A stretch of 64,000 nt of DNA, taken from NCBI RefSeq assembly GCF_010499245.1, contig NZ_JAAGOW010000001.1:372001-436000 (forward strand), in the 5' to 3' direction. Below are positions 37,594 through 48,800 of this stretch, in pieces. The translations under genes were made by a program, and so were the position numbers. Position 1 is the stretch's first letter. Each line of letters starts with the position of its first letter. The notes under the pieces are model-generated. The model saw nothing but the letters and a program-made list of their open reading frames with translations. It ran no database searches and had not been told where the DNA came from. Source of the stretch: Variovorax sp. WS11 (GTDB lineage: Bacteria > Pseudomonadota > Gammaproteobacteria > Burkholderiales > Burkholderiaceae_C).

Positions 37594-39411
37594 TCAGGCA
37601 GGCCGCAGCGTGCCCGGCACGATCCGGGCGTCCCAGTCGCGCATCATGGACTGCACTTCGGGGTCGTTGCGGATCGCTTCCTCGGCCTCGCGCTGGCGCG
37701 CATCGGCCGCCTGCTTGTTGCGGCGCGCCGGGCTGTCGGCCACGGAGCCGATCTCGATGGCGAGTTTCACGCCATGGCCCAGCGTCGCCAAGGCCGCCTG
37801 CAGCTTGTCGCGGCTGCCCGCCTGGTTGAGCGACTCGCGCTCGACGCGCAGCAGCCACTGGTCGACGTCGCGCGCCACCAGCTGCGATTGGAGCGCCAGC
37901 TCGCGCGCCAGCGCGGTGATCGCCTCGGCCGCCACCAGCTGCGTGACGGTGGCATACCAGAAGTCGCCCTCCTCGCTGGGCTCGATGGGCGCCGGCGCGC
38001 TTTCGCGCGCGAGGTCGCGAGCGCCGGGCGGGGGCTGCACGCGCACCTGCATGGCCAGCACCTGGGCTGCTGCCGGGGCGACTTCGGGCGCGGGCGGCGC
38101 GGCGGCGAAGCGGCCCTCCTCGCGCACCGGCAGGCGGTGGCCGGGGGGCGCGGCGCTCGTCGCCCCAGGTGGCGCGGCGATGGGCGTTGTCTCCGCAACC
38201 GCGGCGGGTGCAGGGGCGGCAACCGGGGTCCGGGGCGTCTGCGGGCGCTCGGGCGCGCCCGCGGGGGCTTCATTCAGAGTTTTTTTTTCCGCGCCGGCCG
38301 CAGCCGCAGGCTTGAAAGCCAGCAGGCGCAACAACACCATGGTGAGCGCGGCGTACTCGTCGGGCGCCAGGCCCAGCTCGCCGCGGCCGTGCAGGCACAG
38401 GCTGTAGAGCAGCTGCGTCTCGTCGGCCGGCATCGCGGCGGCGAGGCGCGCGGTCTCGGCCGCATCGGGGTCGCCCGCATCGGCGGCCTCGGCGCGCGAA
38501 GGCACGGCCTGCAGCACGGCCATGGCTTGCAGCACGGCCGTCATTTCCTCGAGCGTGGAAGCGGCCGACAGGCCGTCGCGGCGCAGGCCCTCGGCGGTCT
38601 CGACCACCGTCCGGCCGTCGCCCTGCGCCAACGCCTCGATCAGCCGGAACACATGGCCGCGGTCGACGCTGCCCAGCATCTGGCGCACGCCGCCTTCGGT
38701 CAACTCGCCGTTGCCGAAGGCGATGGCCTGGTCGGTCAGCGACAGGGCATCGCGCATCGAGCCGCGGGCGGCGCGCGCGATCAGGCGCAGCGCATGCGGC
38801 TCGGCCGGCACGGTTTCGGTCTGCAGCACGCGCGTGAGGTGCTCCAGCACCGTCTCGGGCGCCATCGGCCGCAGGTTGAACTGCAGGCAGCGCGACAGCA
38901 CCGTGACGGGCACCTTCTGCGGATCGGTGGTGGCCAGCACGAACTTGAGATATTCCGGCGGCTCCTCCAGCGTCTTCAGCATCGCGTTGAAGGCATGCCC
39001 GGTGAGCATGTGCACCTCGTCGATCATGAAGACCTTGAAGCGGCCCTGCACCGGCTTGTAGACCGCCTGCTCCAGCAGGGCCTGCACCTCGTCGACGCCG
39101 CGGTTCGAGGCCGCGTCCAGTTCGGTGTAGTCGACGAAGCGGCCCGAGTCGATGTCCTTGCAGGCCTGGCACACGCCGCAAGGCGCCGCGGTGATGCCGC
39201 CCTGCCCGTCGGGCCCCTGGCAGTTGAGCGACTTGGCCAGGATGCGCGAGACGGTGGTCTTGCCGACGCCGCGGGTGCCGGTGAAAAGGTAGGCATGGTG
39301 CAGCCGCTGGGAGGTCAGCGCGTTCTCGAGCGCCTGCACGACATGTTCCTGGCCGACCATCTCGCTGAAGGTCCTGGGGCGGTGTTTGCGAGCGAGAACG
39401 AGATAGGCCAT
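37594..39411 (-). CDS. dnaX: DNA polymerase III subunits tau/gamma (DnaX)
   Basis: A 605-residue clamp-loader ATPase. Walker A is [12 protein letters not shown], zinc cysteines appear in [21 protein letters not shown], Walker B in [10 protein letters not shown], and the SRC motif in VLSRCLQF. From about residue 370 comes an Ala/Pro-rich region and the tau-specific C-terminus that contacts polymerase and helicase. At codon 375 an A9 run (minus strand) is followed at once by stops in both other frames, as expected for programmed production of a shorter gamma form of about 378 residues. Confidence 0.95.
   Translation of the reverse strand: MAYLVLARKHRPRTFSEMVGQEHVVQALENALTSQRLHHAYLFTGTRGVGKTTVSRILAKSLNCQGPDGQGGITAAPCGVCQACKDIDSGRFVDYTELDAASNRGVDEVQALLEQAVYKPVQGRFKVFMIDEVHMLTGHAFNAMLKTLEEPPEYLKFVLATTDPQKVPVTVLSRCLQFNLRPMAPETVLEHLTRVLQTETVPAEPHALRLIARAARGSMRDALSLTDQAIAFGNGELTEGGVRQMLGSVDRGHVFRLIEALAQGDGRTVVETAEGLRRDGLSAASTLEEMTAVLQAMAVLQAVPSRAEAADAGDPDAAETARLAAAMPADETQLLYSLCLHGRGELGLAPDEYAALTMVLLRLLAFKPAAAAGAEKKTLNEAPAGAPERPQTPRTPVAAPAPAAVAETTPIAAPPGATSAAPPGHRLPVREEGRFAAAPPAPEVAPAAAQVLAMQVRVQPPPGARDLARESAPAPIEPSEEGDFWYATVTQLVAAEAITALARELALQSQLVARDVDQWLLRVERESLNQAGSRDKLQAALATLGHGVKLAIEIGSVADSPARRNKQAADARQREAEEAIRNDPEVQSMMRDWDARIVPGTLRPA
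38280..38288 (-). other. A9 slippage / frameshift site in dnaX
   Basis: On the coding strand GAA AAA AAA ACT reads EKKT in frame. A -1 shift ends at TGA (38272-38270) after KKNSE; a +1 shift ends at TGA (38276-38274) after KKL. Immediate stops in both frames fit ribosomal frameshifting (as in E. coli) or transcriptional slippage on A9 (as in Thermus) to make gamma. Confidence 0.65.
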
Positions 39412-39526
39412 CGGCGCATTTTAGGTGGTCACCCCGGGGGGCCTCTCCGGGTGGGCATAGGCCTTTTTACTTATAGATTTTCACTGTTTCGCTCCTAGCA
39501 TGGCATGGTCTTCCAAGGAGACAGAC

Positions 39527-40648
39527 ATGCCCACTGCGCATCCCAGGGCGGCGGCGCGCGCGCCCGCGGCCAAGGCCAAGTCCCAGCAGCCGACCGGCGC
39601 GCGCCGCTATTGCATGCAGCCCGTGCAGGCGCCGCGCCAGTTCGACAACAGCGTCTCGGCCGGCCGCGCCTCTGCCATCCTGGCCGCGAGCAAGAAATGG
39701 GTGAACGGCACGCAGCTCAGCTACTACTGCTACAAGCGCGGCGACGGGGTGCCAGCCGCCTGGCAGGGCAACAACGCCGACACGGGCGTGGTGGACGAGG
39801 CTTTCGAGGCCTGGGCCAAGCTGGGCATCGGCATCAGCTTCCGCCGCGTCGAGACGCCCGAGGATGCGATGGTGCGCATCGGCTTCGATCCGCAGGACGG
39901 ATCGTGGTCCTACGTGGGCCGCGACGTGCTGACCGTGCGCGACCCGCTGCAGCGGACGATGAACTTCGGCTGGCCGCTCAACACCGACTACGGCAACGAC
40001 ACCGCGCTGCACGAGATCGGCCACACGCTGGGCCTGGAGCATGAGCACCAGAACCCGAACGCCGGCATCACCTGGAACCGGCAGGCGGTCATCGACTACT
40101 TCTCGGGCCCCCCCAACCACTGGCCGGAGCCGCAGATCGAGTGGAACATCCTGCGCAAGATCCCGGCCTCGGAGGTCAAGGGCACGACCTGGGACCCGGA
40201 CTCGGTGATGGAGTACCACTTCGAGCCCGGCCTGATCGACGCGCCCGCGCAGTACCGCGAGGGCCTGGTGCCCAAGGGCGGGCTTTCCTACGCCGACAAG
40301 GCCTGGGTGGTGGAGTCCTATCCCGGCGTGCGGGCGCCGGCGGTGGGCACGCTCAAGGTCGGGCTGTCGCAGCTGCTCAAGCTCAAGGCCGGCGAGACCC
40401 GCAATTTCGAGTTCGTGCCGCCGCGCACGCGCACCTACCAGCTCGGCACCTTCGGCACCTCGGACACGGTGCTGGTGCTGTTCGAGGTCACGCCCGCCGG
40501 CAACGTGCAGATCGCGGGCAACGACGACAGCGGCACCGACCTCAACGCCCGCGTGAGCATGCGCCTGCAGAAGGGCCGGCACTACCTGGTGGGCGTGCGC
40601 CTCTACTACGCCGATGCGGCCCTCGAGACCTCGCTGATGGCCTGGTGA
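39527..40648 (+). CDS. Astacin-like (M12A) zinc metalloprotease
   Basis: A 373-residue protein. The zinc site HEIGHTLGLEHEH plus the later SVMEYH (Met-turn region) is the astacin-type signature HExxHxxGxxHE. AAGGAGACAGAC precedes ATG at 39527. There is no obvious signal peptide; the first 30 residues are Ala/Lys/Pro-rich. After the catalytic domain (about 50-270) a C-terminal domain (about 275-373) looks like a pre-peptidase beta-sandwich (LKAGETRNFEFVPPRTRTYQL). Substrate unknown; secretion by an unusual route is possible. Confidence 0.85.
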   Translation: MPTAHPRAAARAPAAKAKSQQPTGARRYCMQPVQAPRQFDNSVSAGRASAILAASKKWVNGTQLSYYCYKRGDGVPAAWQGNNADTGVVDEAFEAWAKLGIGISFRRVETPEDAMVRIGFDPQDGSWSYVGRDVLTVRDPLQRTMNFGWPLNTDYGNDTALHEIGHTLGLEHEHQNPNAGITWNRQAVIDYFSGPPNHWPEPQIEWNILRKIPASEVKGTTWDPDSVMEYHFEPGLIDAPAQYREGLVPKGGLSYADKAWVVESYPGVRAPAVGTLKVGLSQLLKLKAGETRNFEFVPPRTRTYQLGTFGTSDTVLVLFEVTPAGNVQIAGNDDSGTDLNARVSMRLQKGRHYLVGVRLYYADAALETSLMAW

Positions 40649-40672
40649 GCCGGGGGGCATCGGGGCGTCGCC

Positions 40673-40678
40673 TACAAT
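40673..40678 (+). promoter_or_regulatory. -10 element of the SRP RNA gene
   Basis: TACAAT lies 6 nt upstream of the predicted 5' end of ffs (40685). No convincing -35 is visible in the G-rich stretch before it. Confidence 0.55.
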
Positions 40679-40684
40679 CGCCGC

Positions 40685-40780
40685 TGACGGGCCTCCCCGC
40701 ATGGTGAAGTGGCCAAACGGGTCAGGTGGGGAACCAAGCAGCCCTAACTGCGTAGCCAGTGCCGGGGGTAAGGCTCGTCA
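40685..40780 (+). ncRNA. ffs: Signal recognition particle RNA (4.5S, bacterial small type)
   Basis: The conserved domain IV is visible: GGTCAGG, a GGAA tetraloop closed by GG/CC, then AAGCAGCC. The 5' strand TGACGGGCC (40685-40693) pairs with GGCTCGTCA (40772-40780), defining a hairpin of about 96 nt. It binds Ffh to target membrane proteins. A -10 box lies just upstream and a strong terminator at 40794. The exact ends are inferred from pairing. Confidence 0.88.
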
Positions 40781-40793
40781 ACCTCACATCAGT

Positions 40794-40826
40794 AAAAAAG
40801 CCGCGTGGACCCACGCGGCTTTTTTT
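40794..40826. terminator. Bidirectional rho-independent terminator
   Basis: Stem GCCGCGTG / CACGCGGC with loop GACC is flanked by A6 on the left and T7 on the right, so it works on both strands: it ends ffs on the plus strand and the small gene 40847-41128 on the minus strand. Confidence 0.88.
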
Positions 40827-40846
40827 ATCGGCCTGCAAGACCGGCC

Positions 40847-41128
40847 TCAGGTCGCGGCCTCGACGCGCTCCAGCTTGGCCAGCAGCGTGTGTGCCAGCGC
40901 CACCGTCTTGTGCTCCATGCTCGCCACGCGATAGCAGCCCAGCGCCCGCCCCTCGTAGCTGATCGCCGCCACCGGGAAATGGTGGCCGAGCGCCGTGGCC
41001 GCATCGTGCAGGCATTCCGCTATCGACCGCAGGCCCTGGCGCAGGTAGCGCTCGTCGGCCGTGCCGATGCTGACGCTGTAGTTGAAGTACCTCTCCCGGA
41101 TCTTCTTGATGTCGACGTTCGGATGCAT
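40847..41128 (-). CDS. Small hypothetical protein
   Basis: A 93-residue soluble protein I do not recognise. It reads MHPNVDIKKIRERYFNYSV, then ADERYLRQGLRSIAECLHDAATALGHHF and a strand-rich ISYEGRALGCYRVAS, suggesting an alpha/beta fold. No membrane span or signal. It ends at the bidirectional terminator shared with ffs. A GGAG-like ribosome site is not obvious, so the start is tentative. Confidence 0.6.
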   Translation of the reverse strand: MHPNVDIKKIRERYFNYSVSIGTADERYLRQGLRSIAECLHDAATALGHHFPVAAISYEGRALGCYRVASMEHKTVALAHTLLAKLERVEAAT

Positions 41129-41205
41129 GGATGGTGGGCGGCCTCAGGGCCGGCGATTGTCTGCCGATCCGCAAACAAATGCACTTCAGCCAGAAGTATG
41201 CAATT

Positions 41206-42456
41206 TCATGATTCGGCACCACTCCGGCCCAGCCGCCGCAGCACGCCACGCGCCGCCACCACGCCGCTCGCCATCGAGGCGGTCAGCAGGTAGCCGCCGG
41301 TGGGCGCCTCCCAGTCGAGCATCTCGCCGGCGCAGAACAGGCCGGGCAGCGCCGTGCTCATGAGGTGCGCATCGAGCGCCTCGAAGCGCACGCCGCCGGC
41401 GCTGCTGATCGCCTCGTCGATGGGCCGCGGCGCAACCAGCCGCAGCGGCAGCGCTTTGATCGTCTCGGCCAGCTTCTCGGGCACATGCATCTCGTCGCGC
41501 GTGAGCACCTCGTGCAGCACCGCGGTCTTGATGCCTTCGAGGCCGAGCCGGCTCTTGAGGTGGCTGGCCACGGAGCGCGCCCCGCGCGGATGCAGCACGG
41601 CCGCACGCACCTGCTCGGGTGTGCGATCGGGCAGCAAGTCGAGCCACAAGGTGGCGCTGCCCTGCGAGGCGATCTCGTCGCGCAGCAAGCCCGACGCCGC
41701 GTAGACCAAGCTGCCTTCGATGCCGGTCGCGGTCGCGACGAACTCGCCCTTGCGCGCGAAGCGGCGGCCCTGCGCATCGCTGCAGAAGACCGCCACCGAC
41801 TTGAAGGGCTTGCCCGCGAAGCGCTCGGCGAAGTACGGCGTCCAGCCGATGTCGAAGCCGCAGTTGGCCGGCGCGAGCGGCGCCACCTCCACGCCGCGCG
41901 CGACCAGCCAAGGTACCCAGGCGCCGTCGGAACCCAGCCGCGACCAGCTGGCGCCGCCCAGGGCCAGCACGGTGGCCTCGGGCGTTACTTCCAGCTCGCC
42001 TGTCGGCGTGGCGAAGCGCAGCGCACCCGCTTCGGACCAGCCCAGCCAACGATGGCGCATGTGGAGGTGCACGCCGGCCTCGCGCAGCCGATGCAGCCAG
42101 GCGCGCAGCAGCGGCGCCGCCTTCATGTCGGCGGGAAACACGCGGCCCGAGCTGCCGACGAAAGTCTGGACACCGAGCCCGTGCACCCACTCGCGCAGCG
42201 CCTCGGGCCCGAAGGCATGCAGCAGCGGCTCGACCTGCGCGCGGCGCTCGCCGAAGCGGCTGGCGAAGTGCTCGAAGGGCTCGGAATGCGTGAGGTTCAA
42301 GCCGCCGCGGCCCGCCAGCAGGAACTTGCGGCCGACCGAGGGCATGGCGTCGTAAAGATGCACGGCCAGACCCCTCGCGCTCAGCACCTCGGCCGCCATC
42401 AGGCCGGCCGGCCCGCCGCCGATGACGGCGATCGTCTTCATGTTTTCGTTGCTCAT
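41206..42456 (-). CDS. HI0933/YhiN-family flavoprotein (NAD(P)/FAD-dependent oxidoreductase)
   Basis: A 416-residue FAD protein. VIGGGPAGLMAAEVLSARG is the dinucleotide-binding loop; GRKFLLAGRGGLNLTHSE and the C-terminal GLFCAGEMLDWEAPTGGYLLTASMASG are typical of the HI0933-like / BaiN family. Reaction unknown. Its ATG overlaps the stop of the AddB-AddA gene (ATGA). Confidence 0.88.
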   Translation of the reverse strand: MSNENMKTIAVIGGGPAGLMAAEVLSARGLAVHLYDAMPSVGRKFLLAGRGGLNLTHSEPFEHFASRFGERRAQVEPLLHAFGPEALREWVHGLGVQTFVGSSGRVFPADMKAAPLLRAWLHRLREAGVHLHMRHRWLGWSEAGALRFATPTGELEVTPEATVLALGGASWSRLGSDGAWVPWLVARGVEVAPLAPANCGFDIGWTPYFAERFAGKPFKSVAVFCSDAQGRRFARKGEFVATATGIEGSLVYAASGLLRDEIASQGSATLWLDLLPDRTPEQVRAAVLHPRGARSVASHLKSRLGLEGIKTAVLHEVLTRDEMHVPEKLAETIKALPLRLVAPRPIDEAISSAGGVRFEALDAHLMSTALPGLFCAGEMLDWEAPTGGYLLTASMASGVVAARGVLRRLGRSGAES

Positions 42457-45400
42457 TCGACACCCACCAGTTCGCCCTGCCCCGTCAGGAAGGCGGCCCG
42501 CACCGTCTCGCCGGGGCAGGCCTCCTGCACGGCTTCGCGGTAGCGCCTCATCTGCGCGATCAGCGCCTCGTCGCGCTCGGGACGTGCCGCCGACTTGTAG
42601 TCGAGCACCCACCAGACGCCGCTCGCCCGGTGCCGCACCAGGCGATCGATGCGCAGCACCTCGCCGCCGTGGACCAGCGTGACCTCGTTGCCGTGCCAAG
42701 CCAGCGCGCCCGCATCCCAGGCCCAGGCGCCCGCACCCGCACGGATGCGCTGGGCCATCGCTGCCGCGACTCGAGCGGTGTCGGTGTCCAGCCCGAACTC
42801 GCGGCCCGCGGCTCGCACATGGGCCGGTGCCGGTGGCACGCCGGGCTGCGCCCACTCGAGCAGACGGTGCATGGCCTGGCCCAGGGCCGAGGCGCGCGAA
42901 TCGGCGCTCCTTGCCGCGACGCGCGCAGCCGTGCGCGCAAGGCCGGCCGGCACCGGCAGCTGGAGCATGCCGAAGCTGTCGAGCGCCGGCGACGAGCCGC
43001 CCGCGGAGGCGCCAGCGGCCGACGCCGCATCGATGGGCTCGCAGAGCACTTCCAGGCGCGCCCACCAGCTGCGGCCATCGGGCCGCGCGGCCGGCACCGC
43101 CGACAGCACCAGCTCGCCCCGCGCCCGCGTGGTCGCCACGTAGAGCCCATTGATCTCCTCGCGGTGCCGCGCGGCCTGCTCCTCGGCCATGTCGTCGGTG
43201 GTGCAGGCCGGCGGGGTCTTCTCGCTCGCGACGAACACGAAGCGCTCGGGCGCCGCCGCCTGGCCCGGCCACTTGACGAGGACGCCCATGGTCTGCGCGC
43301 GCTGCGCCGAGGCGTCGGTGTCCAGCATCAGCACCAGGTCGGCCTCCAAGCCCTTGGCGCCATGCACGGTGAGCAGTTGCACTGCATCGGCCGCCGCGAC
43401 CGTGGGCGCGCGGGTGCCGCCGCGGCGCAGCGCGCGCACGAAGGCGTAGGGCGTGGCGAAGCGCGCACCGTCGAGCTCGAGCGACGCGGCCATCAGCCCG
43501 CGCAGGTTGCCGAGCACGCTGGCACGCAGCGCCGCAGGCGCGGCGGCGGCGAAGCGGCCGAGCACATCGGCGTCGTGATAGATCGCGCTGAGCGCATCGT
43601 GCGGCGGCCAGTCGGCCAGCCAGCGCTGCCACTGGCGCAGGCGCGGCCCGATGCCTGCGAGCGGCGGCGCCAGGTCCGGCGCCTGCAGCAGCTCGAACCA
43701 GCTCGCGCCGTGCTCGCGCCGGCGCAGCGCCAGGCGGACCAGCGCATCGTCATCGAGGCCGAAGAGCGGCGAGCGCAGGGCACGCGCCAGCGAGAGGTCG
43801 TGGTCCGGCGAGACCAGCGCATCGAGCAGCGCCACCATGTCCTGCACCTCGGGCGCGTCGTGCAGCTCGTTCTTCTCGGGCTGCTGGACCGCGATGTGCA
43901 GCTTGCGCAGCTCGTCCTGCAACGCCGCAAGCCGGCTTCGGCGGCGCGCCAGCACCATGATGCGGCTGGGCGCCAGGCCCTGCGCGATGCGCCCGGCGAT
44001 CCAGCGCGCAGCCTGCTCGCATTCCTTTTGCAGCAGCTTTTCCTCGGGCAGCACGCGCGGCGTGACCAGGCTGTCGCGCCACAGCAGCATGCCCTCCTCG
44101 TTGGTCGCGCCGCCCTGCTCCTTCGGCGCGATCGCATCGCGCGGGATCGGCGGCAGCTTGCGCACCCGGCCCGCTGCGCGCGATTCGGTGGTGTGATCGC
44201 GGAATCCGCTGAACTCGCCGGCGCGCTGCGCATCGCCCATGGCCGCATTGACCAGGCCCACCACGGCCTGCGCATTGCGGTGGGTGTGGTCGCAGTTGAG
44301 CAGGTCCCCGTCGAGGCCTTCCTTGACGAAATGCTTGGCCGCGATGAACACCTGCGGCTCGGCGCGCCGGAAGCGGTAGATGCTCTGCTTCGGATCGCCC
44401 ACGATGAACACGCCCGGCCGCCGCCCGCCCGCGCCCGCATAGCTGCCGAGCCAACCGTGCAGCGCTTGCCATTGCAGCGGATTGGTGTCCTGGAACTCGT
44501 CGATGAGCAGGTGCCGCACGCGCGCATCGAGCCGCTCCTGGACCCAGCCCCACAGTTCGGCGTTGCCGAGCAGCAGGTGTGCGGCCTGCTCGACGTCGTT
44601 CATGTCGACCCAGCCGTGCGCCGCCTTGACCTCGGCGAAGCAGCGGATCAGCAGGCGGGTCAGTCGCGCCATGCGCTGCTGATAGAGCCAGGCGGCATGC
44701 TGGGCCTGCGCTTCGCAGTACTGCTGCACGTAATGCTGCGCTGCGCGCACGTCCTCGATGCCGGCGAGCTTGTCGCTGAACTTGCGCGGCTCGCCCTTGA
44801 GCGTGAGCAGCGCGTCGAGCACCCCGGCGATGCGGCCCTTGGCCACGGCGTGCTCCAGCTTCACGCCCTTCTGCGAGAAGGTCGGCGCGCCGGCGCGGCC
44901 CAGCGCGCGCGCCGCGGCGAGCAAGGCGGCGCGGCAGGCCGGGTCGTGCAGCAGCCTGTCTTCGGGCGTCTCGGCGCCCGCGAAGGCGGGATAGAACTCG
45001 CCCATGGGCACCACGGCATCGTCGACCGCGCCGTGGGCATCGGCCAGCCCGAACTCGACGCGCCGCGTCAGCGCCTCGTCCAGCGCCTTGGCGGTCTGCG
45101 AGCGGCCGTAGTGCGCGACCAGCGCGCGGTAGTCGGCCGCGGCCTCGGGGTCGTCCGCGACGGCCGCGAAGAAGGGGCGCCAGACATGCGCGCGCGCCTC
45201 GGCATCGTCCTCGAGCAGTTGGTAGTTGGCCGGCAGCCGCAGCCGCTCGAGCACCGCGACCGGCGCGCTGCGCAGGAGACCGGCGAACCAGGCGTGGAAG
45301 GTACGGAACTGGACCGGCCGGCCGCCCGCGAGCAGCTCGCGGTAGAGGCCCTGCAGCCGCGGCGCGCGAGCCTCGGCGGACGCGCGGTCCATGCCGCGCA

Positions 45401-48326
45401 TCACGAGTTCCTGCACCAGCGCCTCCACGGGCTGCGCCGCGAAGGCCTCCAGCCATTGGTCGAGCCGCTCGCGCATCTCGCCGGCGGCTTTCTTGGTGAA
45501 GGTGATGGCGAGGATCTCGTGCGGCGCGCAGGCGCTCTCGCCTTCCTCCAGCAGGGCGCGCAGGATGCGCGAGACCAGCATCCAGGTCTTGCCGGCGCCC
45601 GCGCAGGCTTCCACCGCCACCGAGCGGCGCGGGTCACAGGCGATGGCGTAGAAGCGTTCGCGCGAGACGCCGGCGCCGTTGTGCTCGTAAGCCGCGGCCT
45701 TAGTCAGAGCTGCCGGCATGGGCGGGACCGGCGCTTCGACGGGCGCCGCCGTGGGCGCAGCAGCCGCAGCAAGCGGCGAGGGCTCGTCGCTCCAGAAGTC
45801 CTTGCGGCACAGGCCGCGCGCCGAGCAGTACTCGCACACCGCGCCTTCGCCCAGCGCGGGCAGCGCCGCGCCGCGCCCGATACGGGCGAGATCGTCCATC
45901 ACGCCGGCCACGAGGGCATCGCGCGCGGCGATCACATCGGTCTGCTCGACGGTGCGCGTGCCCGACGCCTTTTCCCCGACGTTGACGTAGGCCGCGCGCA
46001 AGCCGTCGTCGGGGAACAGCGCGGCGTAGAACGCGAGCTGGGTGTCCTCGGTCGGATCCTTGACGCGATCACGGGTCTTGTCGACCGACTCGGTCTTGTA
46101 ATCGATCACGAAGGCGCGCCCGTCGGCCGTGGCATCGACGCGGTCCAGCCGGCCGACCAGCTTCACGCTGCCCAGCGCCAGCTCCTTCCAGGGCTCGGAC
46201 TCGACGAACACGGCGTGCTCGTCCTGCTCGTGGGTGGCGAGCCAGGCCAGGTAGCCGTCGCGCACCGCGGGCCAGGCCGCGGCGAAGGGGAGGAACTCGG
46301 CTTGCGACAGGCCGAACTCGCGCGTCGCCTCTTGCTCGGCGGTGGCCATCAAGGCGAGCCGCGCATCGAGGTCCGCGTTGGGCTGCTGCTTCAGTGCCTC
46401 GTGGAAGTGCCCGAGCAGCGCGTGCAGCCAGTTGCCGAAATCGCGCTTGTCGACCTCCGCGTCGAGCTCGTCGCTGCTGCGCAGGCCGAGCTGGCGCATG
46501 GCGAAGAAGCGGTAGGGGCAGCGGCGCAGGTCTTCGTAGGCAGTGGAGGACAGCGTCGTGGGCAGCAGCGCATCGCCATGCGGCTGCGGCCGGGGCGTCG
46601 GCCGCGCGGCCACCTGCACCGGGATGCGCGGGTCCGCGGCCTCGGCCGTGGCGTGCTCCAGCTGCAGCATCTGCAGCAAGGCGCTGGGACGCACGGGTTC
46701 GCCGCTGGCGTCGAAGCGGCGCCACAGCAGGTCGCAGTGCGGCGCGCGCAAGGCCATGGCCCACGCCGCACGCTGGGCCTGCTCCAGCGCCTCGCGCGCA
46801 GGCAGCGCGAGCGCGAGGCGCTGCGCCGGCGTCCAGTCGCCGGGCGGCTCGGGCGATGCGGGCAGGCGCTGGTCGTCGCAGCCCGGCAGCACGACGGCGC
46901 CGAAGGCCCGGCCCAGCAGCTGGTGCAGCGGCAGCACCACCACCCGCGGCAGTTCCTCGTCGGAGGGCAGGCGCACGCTCGCGGCCTCGAGCACGTCGCG
47001 GACCCAGGCGGTGAACTCCGCGAGGGTGCAGCGCGTGCCGCGGATTTCGCCCTCTCCGGCGTCCAGGTAGAGTGCGCCGATCACCTCGGCACCCACAACG
47101 TCCTGGTGAAGCGAAGGCCACTGGCCGCCGGTCTCGAGCAGCGCACGCGTGGCGTCGAGCCACTCGGCCAGCGGCCTGGCGCGGGCCAGCGTCGCGCGCA
47201 GCGTCTCGATGTCGTTGGTGAAGGCCAGCAGGTCCTGGTCGCGCGGGTGTTCGCTGGCCGCGGCGAAGAGGCACCAGCTGCGCCAGTCACGCATGCCACG
47301 CTCGCGCAGGCGCGCCTCCAGCGCGCGGATCGCACGGCCGTCGAGGGCGGCGGCGCTCTTGAGCCAGTCCAGCACCTCGTCGCTGGAGACATCGTGGGCG
47401 CAGGCGCGCAAGGCGCTCATCAGCGTGGCGGCCGCGCGCGTGGTCGAGAGCTTCCAGCCGGTCTCGTCCTGCGGCTGCACGCCGTGGGCGATCAGCTGGG
47501 CGCTGATGCGGCGCGTCAGCGCGCGGTCGGTGGCCACGAGGGCCACCGGCGCGCGGGCCTCGGCCAGGTGGCGCAGCACACAGGCGGCGGCGCGCTGGGC
47601 TTCGTCCTCCGGGTCGTCGCAGGGGTGCAGGTTCGCGATGCAGGCAGGGGCGGCCTGCGTTGCCAGCGGCAGGCGCAGCGCACGCTCGCCGAACAGGGCC
47701 GCGAGCTTGTTGACCAGCGGATCGCTCTGCAGGCCTTCGAGCACGACCAGCTGGTCGACCCGGTCCAGCGCGCCGCCGGCGAGCAGCACGTCGGTCGCAT
47801 AGCCGGAGCTGGCGGCCCAGGCCAGTGCGATGCCGTTGAGCGCACTTTCGGTGTCGAACCATTCCGAACCACGGCCGGCCACCAGGGCCTCGCGGACCCG
47901 CTGGGCCCAGGCGGCGCGCTCGTCAGGATGCTCGGCCGCGGCGAGCGGCGCGAGCTGCAAGGCGATCTCGACCACCCGGCCCGCCAACGCATTGCGGCCC
48001 GCGCCGAAGCCGGCGCGGGCCAGCAGCGACTGCGCGGTGAGCAGGTCGCGCGCCATGTCGAAGGCGATGTCGTCCACGCCGGGCACGAAACCGCCCACGC
48101 TGCGGGCCCAGTTGCGCGTGGTCTCGAAGCGCGGCGCAAAGCCCGGCGCGCCGCAGCCGGCCCACATGGTGCGCGCCGTCTGCATCAGCTGCGCGTACGG
48201 CACCAGCACCACGGTGCGCGCGGGATGCCGTTCGCGCTCGGCCAGCAGGCGCGAAATGCGGGCGACCAGGCCTTCGGCCGGGTCGCACCAAAGGGCATGC
48301 GCGGGGTGGCGCTCGGAAGAGTTCAT
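42453..48326 (-). CDS. Single-polypeptide AddB-AddA type helicase-nuclease
   Basis: A 1957-residue open frame joining two proteins usually encoded separately. Residues 1-850 resemble AddB: an inactive helicase-like part, a nuclease with GRLDRVDA and VIDYKTES (about 739), and Fe-S cysteines RRCPYRF (about 602) and [10 protein letters not shown] (about 832-841). An Ala/Pro linker (about 850-875) leads to a UvrD/AddA helicase: Walker [14 protein letters not shown] (about 908), [37 protein letters not shown], and a C-terminal nuclease with WVLDYKSA (about 1911). It processes double-strand breaks for RecA. The start (ATG 48326 or 48362) is uncertain; a separate internal start at 45719 is possible. 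Confidence 0.88.
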   Translation of the reverse strand: MNSSERHPAHALWCDPAEGLVARISRLLAERERHPARTVVLVPYAQLMQTARTMWAGCGAPGFAPRFETTRNWARSVGGFVPGVDDIAFDMARDLLTAQSLLARAGFGAGRNALAGRVVEIALQLAPLAAAEHPDERAAWAQRVREALVAGRGSEWFDTESALNGIALAWAASSGYATDVLLAGGALDRVDQLVVLEGLQSDPLVNKLAALFGERALRLPLATQAAPACIANLHPCDDPEDEAQRAAACVLRHLAEARAPVALVATDRALTRRISAQLIAHGVQPQDETGWKLSTTRAAATLMSALRACAHDVSSDEVLDWLKSAAALDGRAIRALEARLRERGMRDWRSWCLFAAASEHPRDQDLLAFTNDIETLRATLARARPLAEWLDATRALLETGGQWPSLHQDVVGAEVIGALYLDAGEGEIRGTRCTLAEFTAWVRDVLEAASVRLPSDEELPRVVVLPLHQLLGRAFGAVVLPGCDDQRLPASPEPPGDWTPAQRLALALPAREALEQAQRAAWAMALRAPHCDLLWRRFDASGEPVRPSALLQMLQLEHATAEAADPRIPVQVAARPTPRPQPHGDALLPTTLSSTAYEDLRRCPYRFFAMRQLGLRSSDELDAEVDKRDFGNWLHALLGHFHEALKQQPNADLDARLALMATAEQEATREFGLSQAEFLPFAAAWPAVRDGYLAWLATHEQDEHAVFVESEPWKELALGSVKLVGRLDRVDATADGRAFVIDYKTESVDKTRDRVKDPTEDTQLAFYAALFPDDGLRAAYVNVGEKASGTRTVEQTDVIAARDALVAGVMDDLARIGRGAALPALGEGAVCEYCSARGLCRKDFWSDEPSPLAAAAAPTAAPVEAPVPPMPAALTKAAAYEHNGAGVSRERFYAIACDPRRSVAVEACAGAGKTWMLVSRILRALLEEGESACAPHEILAITFTKKAAGEMRERLDQWLEAFAAQPVEALVQELVMRGMDRASAEARAPRLQGLYRELLAGGRPVQFRTFHAWFAGLLRSAPVAVLERLRLPANYQLLEDDAEARAHVWRPFFAAVADDPEAAADYRALVAHYGRSQTAKALDEALTRRVEFGLADAHGAVDDAVVPMGEFYPAFAGAETPEDRLLHDPACRAALLAAARALGRAGAPTFSQKGVKLEHAVAKGRIAGVLDALLTLKGEPRKFSDKLAGIEDVRAAQHYVQQYCEAQAQHAAWLYQQRMARLTRLLIRCFAEVKAAHGWVDMNDVEQAAHLLLGNAELWGWVQERLDARVRHLLIDEFQDTNPLQWQALHGWLGSYAGAGGRRPGVFIVGDPKQSIYRFRRAEPQVFIAAKHFVKEGLDGDLLNCDHTHRNAQAVVGLVNAAMGDAQRAGEFSGFRDHTTESRAAGRVRKLPPIPRDAIAPKEQGGATNEEGMLLWRDSLVTPRVLPEEKLLQKECEQAARWIAGRIAQGLAPSRIMVLARRRSRLAALQDELRKLHIAVQQPEKNELHDAPEVQDMVALLDALVSPDHDLSLARALRSPLFGLDDDALVRLALRRREHGASWFELLQAPDLAPPLAGIGPRLRQWQRWLADWPPHDALSAIYHDADVLGRFAAAAPAALRASVLGNLRGLMAASLELDGARFATPYAFVRALRRGGTRAPTVAAADAVQLLTVHGAKGLEADLVLMLDTDASAQRAQTMGVLVKWPGQAAAPERFVFVASEKTPPACTTDDMAEEQAARHREEINGLYVATTRARGELVLSAVPAARPDGRSWWARLEVLCEPIDAASAAGASAGGSSPALDSFGMLQLPVPAGLARTAARVAARSADSRASALGQAMHRLLEWAQPGVPPAPAHVRAAGREFGLDTDTARVAAAMAQRIRAGAGAWAWDAGALAWHGNEVTLVHGGEVLRIDRLVRHRASGVWWVLDYKSAARPERDEALIAQMRRYREAVQEACPGETVRAAFLTGQGELVGVE

Positions 48327-48453
48327 CAGGGGTTCTTGTAGGGCTTTGGCTATCGGGGCCATAGCGTGGGCGCCGACCACGACATCACTTGGTTTCTGTC
48401 ACAATGGCCCGCACTTTAGCTGCACCATCATCCAGCGCAGAAGGACCCATCCC

Positions 48454-48786
48454 ATGGCCAGCGAACTCATCAAACACATCTCCGATTCTTCTTTCGAAGC
48501 CGACGTGCTCAAGTCCGGCAAGCCCGTGCTCGTGGACTACTGGGCCGAGTGGTGCGGTCCCTGCAAGATGATCGCCCCCATCCTGGACGAAGTCTCCAGC
48601 ACCTATGAAGGCAAGCTGCAGGTCGCCAAGATGAACGTCGACGAGAACCGCGACATCCCCGCCAAGTTCGGCATTCGCGGCATCCCCACGCTGATGCTGT
48701 TCAAGGACGGCCAGCTGGCGGCGACCAAGGTCGGCGCGATGAGCAAGGCTCAGCTGACGGCCTTCATCGACCAGCAACTCGCCTGA
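48454..48786 (+). CDS. trxA: Thioredoxin 1
   Basis: A 110-residue cytosolic thioredoxin with WCGPCK active site in [15 protein letters not shown] and the cis-Pro in [22 protein letters not shown] precedes the ATG. It reduces ribonucleotide reductase and other disulfides. A terminator follows at 48801, so rho downstream has its own promoter. Confidence 0.97.
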   Translation: MASELIKHISDSSFEADVLKSGKPVLVDYWAEWCGPCKMIAPILDEVSSTYEGKLQVAKMNVDENRDIPAKFGIRGIPTLMLFKDGQLAATKVGAMSKAQLTAFIDQQLA

Positions 48787-48800
48787 GTCTTCGTCTCCCG

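Noticed and set aside
40700..40800. Possible tRNA near the ffs region
   Set aside because: No cloverleaf; GGTCAGG...AAGCAGCC and end pairing identify SRP RNA instead.
42630..48341. A 1903-codon open frame on the plus strand opposite the helicase-nuclease
   Set aside because: Its product is rich in Arg, Gln, His and Gly with no domain; it is the antisense shadow of a high-GC gene with clear motifs on the other strand.
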